Part shown: piece by piece, positions 58,575-64,000 of the stretch
How the letters are laid out: every line of letters begins with the position of its first letter
Numbering within the stretch: the stretch's first letter is position 1
NCBI GenBank assembly: GCA_003576915.1
Contig: QEVF01000008.1
Location: forward strand, 62,001 to 126,000
Direction of reading: 5' to 3'
DNA: 64,000 nucleotides
From: Planctomycetota bacterium
Lineage (GTDB): Bacteria; Planctomycetota; UBA8742; UBA2392
Made by a program: the position numbers and the translations under genes
The notes under the pieces: generated by a model
Told to the model about the DNA's origin: nothing
What the model saw: only the letters and a program-made list of their open reading frames with translations
Database searches by the model: none

Positions 58575-58619
58575 GGGGACAGTCCACTCGCCACACACTG
58601 CGCGACGGGGACAGTCCCC
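58575..58619. repeat. Pair of GGGGACAGTCC repeats
   Basis: GGGGACAGTCC at 58575 and the full palindromic GGGGACAGTCCCC at 58607-58619 are 21 bases apart. The second touches the TAG stop of the urocanase remnant. Such palindromes are widespread REP-like units in several phyla. Confidence 0.5.
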
Positions 58620-59087
58620 TACAACGGAGTCTGCACTGGCTTCTTGGCGCGCTTGTTGGCCGCTCGCGCCTCGTCGTAGCCGGCGTCGATGAGGCGGGCT
58701 ATGCCCATGCCGGGGTACGCCGTCAGTACGCGCTCAATGCGTTCGTCGGCGGCTTTGCTTCCGTCGCGGACGATCACTTGCCCTGCGTGGACCCAGTGGC
58801 CGATGCCTGTTTCTCCTCCGTGGTGGAAGCTGACCCAGGTGGTTCCGCTGGCCGTGTTGATTGACGCGTTCAGGATGGGCCAGTGGGCGATGGCGTCAGA
58901 GCCGTTGGCGAGATGCTTGTTCCTGGGGAAGAGTTTCAGCAGTTCGCGGTCCGTGGTGTTGATGTCCTCGGGGTCACCGCTGAGCGCCACCCATCCGGCG
59001 GCGGTCGTCGGTCCTGGCCCAAAGGAGGCCGAAGCGACCGCCGCCGCGCAAAATTCGGCCGGGAGGCCGGTATCCGGAACCCCTGGC
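58619..59087 (-). pseudogene. hutU: Urocanate hydratase remnant
   Basis: About 150 residues of urocanase (histidine breakdown) survive: GWVALSGDPEDINTTD and LFPRNKHL, then NGSDAIAHWPILNASINTAS, TTWVSFHHGGETGIG and GMGIARLIDAGYDEA. In intact enzymes about 75 residues (the dinucleotide-binding FQGLPARICWLGYG part) lie between the LFP and GSDA segments; here they are missing in frame. Everything before GWVALSGD is also missing, because an inverted-repeat element begins at that point. Non-functional. No other hut gene is near. Confidence 0.8.
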
Positions 59088-59187
59088 CGCCTGCTGAAAA
59101 AGTGGCATCCGGCCACTTTTTCAGCCCGGTCGGGCCAAAGTGAATCTGGCCCGACCTTCATTTCAAGCGGCTTTTCAGCGGCCTGCC
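59088..59187 (-). mobile_element. MITE-like inverted-repeat element, copy 2
   Basis: Nearly identical to copy 1 (10455-10560) but in opposite orientation: left end CCTGCTGAAAAAG, internal TCCGGCCACTTTTTCAGC, TCGGGCCAAAGTGAATCTGG, right end CTTTTCAGCGGCCTG. It stands between the truncated urocanase remnant and tRNA-Asn. The left end has one or two base changes from the consensus. Confidence 0.8.
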
Positions 59188-59221
59188 AGCAGACTGCTGG
59201 AAGCAAACCCTGGCTGGCGGC

Positions 59222-59297
59222 TGGCAGGGGTGGGTGGACTCGAACCACCAACCTTCCGATTAACAGTCGGACACTCTACCAATTGAGCTACACCCCT
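59222..59297 (-). tRNA. tRNA-Asn (anticodon GUU)
   Basis: Complete cloverleaf on the minus strand: acceptor AGGGGTG (59297 inwards) pairs with CACCCCT, discriminator G, CCA encoded. D arm TAGCTCAATTGGTAGAG, anticodon arm CGACTGTTAATCG with GTT, T arm GGTGGTTCGAGTCCACC. Like tRNA-Leu it lies beside a MITE copy. Confidence 0.96.
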
Positions 59298-59316
59298 GTG
59301 GCCGCGCCAAAACAGC

Positions 59317-59340
59317 GCGCCCCGCACAGGTGCGGGGCGC
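59317..59340 (-). terminator. Terminator of the small transcription unit upstream of tRNA-Asn
   Basis: GCGCCCCGCA and TGCGGGGCGC pair over 10 bp around a four-base loop; on the minus strand TGTTTT follows two bases later. It would end a short transcript started at about 59457. Confidence 0.7.
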
Positions 59341-59373
59341 ATTCGGTTCTCTCAGACTGCTGGAGCAAACCGC

Positions 59374-59430
59374 CTACGTCCGCGCACCGGAGGCGCGATT
59401 GTTCAGGCGGTTGTGATTGAACTTCGACAT
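59374..59430 (-). CDS. Possible 18-residue microprotein
   Basis: ATG at 59430 with GGGAAG five to six bases upstream opens an 18-codon frame, MSKFNHNRLNNRASGART, ending at TAG (59374). It lies between a promoter-like sequence (59464-59492) and a terminator (59317-59340). The peptide is basic and not known to me. The unit may instead be a non-coding RNA. Confidence 0.35.
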   Translation of the reverse strand: MSKFNHNRLNNRASGART

Positions 59431-59463
59431 GGTTGCTTCCCGTGGACTGCGGACTGAGAGATT

Positions 59464-59492
59464 CAAGTACCCCGAAGCGGGCGCGCCGTCAA
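59464..59492 (-). promoter_or_regulatory. Promoter-like sequence of the small transcription unit
   Basis: On the minus strand TTGACG (59492-59487) and TACTTG (59469-59464) are separated by 17 bases. The -35 is strong, the -10 weak. Confidence 0.4.
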
Positions 59493-59546
59493 TGGCAATC
59501 CCGGATTGTCCCGGCGCGCCATGTTCAAACCCCCGAGCTGGTGCGT

Positions 59547-60386
59547 CTATTCCCGGGGCGGGGGCGGAGGTGGCGGGCGCTTGGGCGGCAGCGGCGCCTG
59601 GCGCGGCGGCAGGGGCGGACTGCCGGGCAGCGGGGCCTGGCGCGCCGGCAGGGCAGCCCCGCCAGCCATGGGGGCTGGGGGCCCCGCATGGGGGGGCATG
59701 CGCTGGGCCATGGGCACATAGCCATTGGCCTGGGGCCGTGGCGGCTGCTGCGGGGACTTCTTGAAGAAGGACCATCCGACCCCGCCCACCAGTCCCACCC
59801 CCAGCAGCACCAGCAGGAAGCCCAGGCCGCCCGCGGGCTCCTCGTTCTCGTCGATGATGACGAAGTCATCGACGAGCCTGCCGCGCGCAGCCTGATTGAG
59901 GAGCTTGCGGTCTTCGCTGCTTTCGTGAAGGCCATAAAGCACGAGGCCCTTGACCGTGATGTTGCGGTTCATGCGCTGGTCGTTGTTCTGGATCCACTGG
60001 GCCTGGGCGTCTTCGTCAGGGATGTCGGTGTTGGCGGCCTCGCGGGCCAGCTTGACGCTCTCGTCGGAGTGACACTTGAGGAAAGCGATGACGTTGGACT
60101 CGTCGTCGCGCGACTTGTACATGGGCACGTAATACTCGCGATTGGTGACGGTTCCGGGCCCGCTCGAGTACTTGCCCTTGCTGATGGTCTGAATCTCGAC
60201 TGCGAAGCGGTAGTCCACCCAGGTGTTGCTCAGCTCCAGCCATTTGGCGGCGGGCCGCTGAGAGCAGTAGTTCTCGTACGTCATCTGGGTGGGTGAGAGG
60301 TTGGAAAGCCAGGTGAACAGGCTTTGCCCGCCGAAAACGAGTGCAGCCAGGCCGCCGATAAGCAGCCCGATGCGCAAGCGAATCAT
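59547..60386 (-). CDS. Membrane protein with proline-rich tail, function unknown
   Basis: A 279-residue protein with two membrane helices: an N-terminal one (LRIGLLIGGLAALVFGGQSLF) and one at about 190-208 (GGLGFLLVLLGVGLVGGVGW). Between them is a 165-residue extracytoplasmic domain (NREYYVPMYKSRDDESNV; IAFLKCHSDESVK). The last 65 residues are a cytosolic Pro/Ala/Met-rich tail with a run of seven prolines. No family recognised. A likely promoter is at 60434-60461. Confidence 0.65.
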   Translation of the reverse strand: MIRLRIGLLIGGLAALVFGGQSLFTWLSNLSPTQMTYENYCSQRPAAKWLELSNTWVDYRFAVEIQTISKGKYSSGPGTVTNREYYVPMYKSRDDESNVIAFLKCHSDESVKLAREAANTDIPDEDAQAQWIQNNDQRMNRNITVKGLVLYGLHESSEDRKLLNQAARGRLVDDFVIIDENEEPAGGLGFLLVLLGVGLVGGVGWSFFKKSPQQPPRPQANGYVPMAQRMPPHAGPPAPMAGGAALPARQAPLPGSPPLPPRQAPLPPKRPPPPPPPRE

Positions 60387-60433
60387 GTCAGCCCCGAGAG
60401 AAGTGTTGGGCGGTCCCCGCGCCCTTGACTTGC

Positions 60434-60461
60434 ATCATAGCCGCGAAGGCGTGAGGTGAAA
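60434..60461 (-). promoter_or_regulatory. Promoter for the 279-residue membrane protein gene
   Basis: On the minus strand TTTCAC (60461-60456) and TATGAT (60439-60434) are spaced by 16 bases, about 48 bases upstream of the ATG at 60386. Confidence 0.5.
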
Positions 60462-60482
60462 GAGGGCCGCTGGTGACCGGTG

Positions 60483-61937
60483 CTACGCTTCCTTGAGGGC
60501 TTTGATCAGGTCTTCACAGGCCTTGCGGCCGTCGGCGTAGAGCATGCGCACGTTGTCTTTCTCGAAGAGCTCGTTCTTGACGCCGGCAAAACCGGCGCCC
60601 AGAGAGCGCTTGATCACGAACACGCTGCGTGCTTCCTCCACGTTGAGCACGGGCATTCCGTAGAGGGGGCTGGCCTTGTTGTCCTTGGCCGCGGGGTTCA
60701 CCACGTCGTTGGCGCCGATCACGATGGCCACGTCCGTGTTCTTGAAGTCGCTGTTGATGGCATCCATCTCGAACAACTGGTCGTAGGGCACGTTGGCCTC
60801 GGCCAGCAGCACGTTCATGTGGCCGGGCATGCGGCCCGCCACGGGGTGAACGGCGTAGCGCACCGTGCAGCCGCGCTTGGCGAGCTGGTCGGACAGTTCA
60901 CGCACGGCGTGCTGGGCCTGGGCGACGGCCATGCCGTAGCCGGGCACGACGATGCAGCTCTGGGCGTCGGCGAGCACGAGGGCGGCTTCCTCGACATCGC
61001 AGGACTTGACGTTCTTGTATTCGTCCTTCTTTTTCTCGCCGGTTTCCGCTGCGCCAAAGCCGCCGAACATGACGTTGGCCAGGGAGCGGTTCATGGCCTT
61101 GCACATGATCATGGTCAAGATGATGCCCGAGGCGCCGACGAGGGAGCCCGAGACAATCAGCACCGGCGAATGGATCGTGAACCCCGCCAGAGCGCCGGCG
61201 ATGCCCGAGTAGCTGTTGAGCAGGGAGATGACCACGGGCATGTCGCCGCCGCCGATGGCCAGCACCAGTGTCACGCCCATGGCCAGCGCCAGCAGGCCCA
61301 CCAGCACCAGCAGCAGCACGCCGAGCACCGAGTTGGACACGGCCCAGACGGCCAGCGCTGAAAACCCCAGGGCCAGCAGGCCCAGCGCGACATTGATGGC
61401 GTGGCGGGCCGGCAGCAGGATGGGCACGCCCCGGATTTTCTCGGAAAGCTTGAGGAAGGCAATCACGCTGCCGGTGAAGGTCAGGCCGCCCACGATAACC
61501 GTGAGCATGAGGTTGACGCCCGTGAAGGCGCCGACGGCGGGCAGGGAAGCCAGGGTGCCCCGGGCGCCGGTTTCGATGAACTGGAAGTAACTGGCCAGGC
61601 CCACGAACATCGAGGCCAAACCGCCAAAGCCGTTGAGCAGGGCGACCATTTCGGGCATCTGGGTCATCTGGACGCGCCAGGCCAGATAGGCGCCGATGGC
61701 CGATCCCGCCACGATGCCCACGATGATGAACACCGGGTTGATCTGGCCTTCCTCCACGAACTGGCTGATGACGGCCAGGGCCATGGCACCGGCGGCCAGC
61801 CAGTTGCCCGAGCGCGCTGTCTTCACCTTGCTCATGCGCATGATGGCGAGCATGAACATGATGACCGAGGCGATGAAGCCGAACTCGGCGAGCGATTCAT
61901 TCCACTTCAACTGCATGGTCGCGGTAAGCAGGTTCAC
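60483..61937 (-). CDS. pntB: NAD(P) transhydrogenase beta subunit
   Basis: A 484-residue PntB. Eight to nine membrane helices (domain II) carry the proton path; the C-terminal cytosolic domain III binds NADP(H): VPGYGMAVAQAQHAV, VRYAVHPVAGRMPGHMNVLLAE (in part), NVPYDQL, NSDFKNTDVAIVIGANDVVNPAA. The enzyme uses the proton gradient to make NADPH from NADH. Start GTG at 61937; ATG at 61916 is an alternative. Third gene of the pntAA-pntAB-pntB operon. Confidence 0.95.
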   Translation of the reverse strand: MNLLTATMQLKWNESLAEFGFIASVIMFMLAIMRMSKVKTARSGNWLAAGAMALAVISQFVEEGQINPVFIIVGIVAGSAIGAYLAWRVQMTQMPEMVALLNGFGGLASMFVGLASYFQFIETGARGTLASLPAVGAFTGVNLMLTVIVGGLTFTGSVIAFLKLSEKIRGVPILLPARHAINVALGLLALGFSALAVWAVSNSVLGVLLLVLVGLLALAMGVTLVLAIGGGDMPVVISLLNSYSGIAGALAGFTIHSPVLIVSGSLVGASGIILTMIMCKAMNRSLANVMFGGFGAAETGEKKKDEYKNVKSCDVEEAALVLADAQSCIVVPGYGMAVAQAQHAVRELSDQLAKRGCTVRYAVHPVAGRMPGHMNVLLAEANVPYDQLFEMDAINSDFKNTDVAIVIGANDVVNPAAKDNKASPLYGMPVLNVEEARSVFVIKRSLGAGFAGVKNELFEKDNVRMLYADGRKACEDLIKALKEA

Positions 61938-61984
61938 GGCGGTTCTCTCGGTTCGGGTTCAGGCAGGCGCGGGGCTCAAAGCGC

Positions 61985-62278
61985 TCAGTCCTTCTTCTTG
62001 AACATGCGCATCATGCGCTCGGTCACGGCAAAGCCGCCCACCACGTTGATCATGGCCAGCGCGCAGGCCAGCATGCCGAAGATGGTGGACGCCCCAAACG
62101 GAGCCTCGGCGCTGACCTTGGCGACATACATCGCGCCCAGAATCGTGATGCCCGAGATCGCGTTGCTGCCGCTCATCAGCGGCGTGTGCAGCGTGGGCGG
62201 CACCTTGGAGATGAGCTGAAAGCCCGCAAAGCAGGCCAGCACGAAGACGTAGATTTCAAGCAGGATGAAAGCGTTCAT
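61985..62278 (-). CDS. pntAB: NAD(P) transhydrogenase alpha-2 subunit
   Basis: A 97-residue membrane subunit with three helices, equal to the C-terminal part of the enterobacterial PntA: LEIYVFVLACFAGFQLISKV, TPLMSGSNAISGITILGA and GMLACALAMINVVGGFAVTERMMRMF (each in part). The split of PntA into AA and AB is usual outside enterobacteria. It lies between pntAA and pntB with short gaps. Confidence 0.93.
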   Translation of the reverse strand: MNAFILLEIYVFVLACFAGFQLISKVPPTLHTPLMSGSNAISGITILGAMYVAKVSAEAPFGASTIFGMLACALAMINVVGGFAVTERMMRMFKKKD

Positions 62279-62315
62279 GGTCTCGCTCCGGCGCTTGTTC
62301 GCGCCTTTTTCGGCC

Positions 62316-63533
62316 TCAGGACTTGGCGGCTTGTGCTGCCTCGGGCGCTGCGGCGACAGGTGCCGCAGGCAGTTTCAGCGCCTCACGCACCTTGGGGTGC
62401 AACACTTCGCCGTTGTGCGTGATCAGCGCGCCGGGGTAGGCCTGGCCGTCCTTGGTCTTGCCGCCGCCCACGATGTCGTCGGCCAGGTCCCAGCCGAAGA
62501 CGCCCTTCTTCGTCGCGTCGCTCAGCACGTTCTGCACGTTCCTCGCGTACTGGTCGCTGGCGTGAACGGCCAGGGTATTGGCCAGGGCCAGCTCTCCCAC
62601 CAGCGTGATGCCATGCTTGACCACCGTTTTGCCCGGCTCGGTCAGCTCGCAGTTGCCGCCGCGCTCGGCGGCGAGGTCAACGATGACGCTGCCGGGCCGC
62701 ATGGCCTGGACGACGTCGGCGGCGATGAGTTTGGGGGCGGGGCGGTAGGGAATCAGGGCCGTGGTGATGATGGCGTCAGCGGCCACCAAGTGGGCGCGCA
62801 GCACCTCGGCCTGCTTGCGCTTGAACTCCTCGCTCTGCTCTTTGGCATAGCCGCCCACGGCGCTGAGGTTCTCTTCCGACTTCACCTCGATGTAGGACGC
62901 GCCCAGGGACTGCACCTGCTCCTTGACTTCGGGGCGCACGTCAGAGACTTCAACGATGGCGCCCAGGCGCTTGGCCGTGGCAATTGCCTGCAGGCCCGCC
63001 ACGCCCGCGCCGATGATGACCACCTTGGCCGGGCGAATCGTGCCCGCGGCCGTCATCTGCATGGGGAAGATCTTGGGCAGGTGCATCGCCGCCAGCAGGA
63101 CGGCCTTGTAACCCGCCAGGGAGGCCTGGCTGGTCAGGGCGTCGTCCTTCTGGGCGCGCGTCGTGCGCGGCACGGCATCCATGGCAAAGGCAGAAATCTT
63201 GCGCTCGGCCAGCAGCTTGATGAGTTCCAGATTGTCCAGGGGCCAGAGGAAGGAGACGATGCTGGCGCCCTCCTTCATCTGGCTGACCTGCGAGGCCATG
63301 GGCACGGAAAGCTGGCCGATGACATCGGCCGCGGCCCAGGCTCTGGCGGCGTCGGCCTCAATGGCGGCGCCGGCCTGCGCGTACTCGGCGTCGGGGTAGA
63401 ATGCCCCGGCGCCCGCTCCCTGCTCGATGGTCACGGTGTGCCCTTCCCGCACCAGCCGCTTGACGGTGTCCGGGGTGGCGGCGACGCGGCGCTCGCCGGC
63501 GGGGTACTCCCTGGGAAAGAAGATGGACGCCAT
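62316..63533 (-). CDS. pntAA: NAD(P) transhydrogenase alpha-1 subunit
   Basis: A 405-residue NAD-binding domain I protein. Motifs shared with alanine dehydrogenase: REYPAGERRVAATPDTVKRL, YLxSFLWP-type VSFLWPLDNLEL, AMDAVPRTTRAQ, VVIIGAGVAGLQAIATAKRLGA (in part) and DVRPEVKEQVQSLGA. It hands hydride from NADH to domain III of PntB. The start at 63533 has GGAGG four bases upstream; ATG at 63557 is less likely. First gene of the operon. A 55-residue Ala/Pro-rich C-terminal end is longer than usual. Confidence 0.94.
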   Translation of the reverse strand: MASIFFPREYPAGERRVAATPDTVKRLVREGHTVTIEQGAGAGAFYPDAEYAQAGAAIEADAARAWAAADVIGQLSVPMASQVSQMKEGASIVSFLWPLDNLELIKLLAERKISAFAMDAVPRTTRAQKDDALTSQASLAGYKAVLLAAMHLPKIFPMQMTAAGTIRPAKVVIIGAGVAGLQAIATAKRLGAIVEVSDVRPEVKEQVQSLGASYIEVKSEENLSAVGGYAKEQSEEFKRKQAEVLRAHLVAADAIITTALIPYRPAPKLIAADVVQAMRPGSVIVDLAAERGGNCELTEPGKTVVKHGITLVGELALANTLAVHASDQYARNVQNVLSDATKKGVFGWDLADDIVGGGKTKDGQAYPGALITHNGEVLHPKVREALKLPAAPVAAAPEAAQAAKS

Positions 63534-63647
63534 GGCGCCTCCGATCCAGCCTGCCAATGAGAACCAGAGCGTAGAGCTATATTCCCGGACGCGGCATCAC
63601 TCAAGCCCCAAGGCCGGTTTGCCGTGGGTGCCCGCGCGGTGCGCATG

Positions 63648-63675
63648 CCTTTGCCGATGTCACCGGCGGCAAAGG
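63648..63675 (-). terminator. Hairpin after the flavin oxidoreductase gene
   Basis: CCTTTGCC and GGCAAAGG pair over 8 bp with a 12-base loop that has further pairing potential. It lies 18 bases after the stop of the gene at 63693 and before pntAA. Confidence 0.45.
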
Positions 63676-63692
63676 GGCCTTGCCCGCCCTGC

Positions 63693-64000
63693 TCAAACCA
63701 ACTGGATGCCCTTGCCCTGCGGGTGTTTGAGCAGGCGGTCCAGCCACATGTTGGTGATCTTCTCCTGCAGGCTGTTGATGCGCAGGCGTGAATTGAGGTT
63801 GGCGAAATCGACCTTGTCCAGCTCCTGGTCCTGGTTGAAGCAGGAGAACACCGGAGCCGTCTCTTTGCCCGTGACCGGGTCGACGTGCTTCTGCAGACAC
63901 TGGGCGCAGATCTCCTTCATCATGCACTGCATCGTCGAGTTGATGGAGCCGATGGCCACGTGGCCTTCCTTGAGGAAGGGCTTCATCACGCCATGCCGCG
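63693..64000 (-). CDS. C-terminal end of an iron-sulfur flavin oxidoreductase (cut by window edge)
   Basis: The last 102 codons of a gene that continues past the window. The Cys cluster STMQCMMKEICAQCLQ together with APVFSCFNQDQ fits the [2Fe-2S] site at the end of dihydroorotate-dehydrogenase electron-transfer (PyrK-like) and related FAD/NAD(P)-binding oxidoreductases. GVMKPFLKEGHVAIGSINS before it is the expected NAD-domain end. Which enzyme it is cannot be told from this part. It precedes pntAA in the same direction. Confidence 0.6.
   Translation of the reverse strand, partial: RHGVMKPFLKEGHVAIGSINSTMQCMMKEICAQCLQKHVDPVTGKETAPVFSCFNQDQELDKVDFANLNSRLRINSLQEKITNMWLDRLLKHPQGKGIQLV

Noticed and set aside
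1-64000. CRISPR array
   Set aside because: No regularly spaced direct repeats of 25-40 bases were seen; the only short tandem repeat is the 9-bp unit at 34282.

Overview
This 64 kb window is bacterial chromosome of high GC (about 65 percent by eye), densely coded on both strands, with Shine-Dalgarno starts, many ATGA or GTGA gene overlaps and many predicted lipoproteins. No rRNA, CRISPR array, transposase or plasmid function is visible. A CHASE2 adenylate cyclase, a very long GreA with a large N-terminal extension (a form known from Chlamydiae), a sulfatase-like enzyme and several large secreted proteins without clear families suggest a member of the PVC group, perhaps Planctomycetota. That placement is an inference; no marker in the window settles it.

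Layout. 0-10.5 kb: the start of a secreted protein; a minus-strand operon of signal peptidase I, CCA-adding enzyme, CHASE2 cyclase and a small membrane protein; then gatC-gatA, a solitary rnpA and priA. 10.4-12.0 kb: an inverted-repeat element, tRNA-Leu(UAG) and a secreted alpha/beta hydrolase. 12.0-23.1 kb: a compact minus-strand cassette of phage structural genes (portal, small scaffold-like protein, SU10/DUF5309-type major capsid protein, connector-position protein, two unknown virion-type proteins, a 1424-residue hub-fibre protein, a one-helix membrane protein and a lipoprotein) with no terminase, tape measure, integrase or replication gene. 23-38 kb: argS, long greA with a promoter and leader hairpin, a MamK-like actin, a TetR/fatty-acid-hydroxylase pair, an MFS pump, ribD, an HTH-receiver regulator, a NicO metal transporter and a TlpA-like protein with an in-frame UGA at its redox site. 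38-43 kb: two paralogues of an unknown domain, aat, a sulfatase-like enzyme and a DUF433/PIN-like toxin-antitoxin pair. 43-51 kb: xerC and an exopolysaccharide locus (UDP-xylose synthase, Wza, Wzz, O-antigen-ligase-like protein, glycosyltransferase). 51-64 kb: FHA protein, YebC/TACO1, DUF3047 protein, LolD, C45-like hydrolase, radical SAM protein, a decayed region (truncated RelE/ParE module, urocanase remnant, inverted-repeat element), tRNA-Asn, a tiny transcription unit, split transhydrogenase pntAA-pntAB-pntB and the end of a flavin oxidoreductase.

The four points most worth follow-up are: a probable selenoprotein (UGA in the WATW-x-GPCK motif with a hairpin at bacterial SECIS distance); the terminase-less virion cassette; the MamK-like filament protein outside any magnetosome context; and a family of about 100-bp inverted-repeat elements whose ends supply the TAG stop codons of neighbouring genes.
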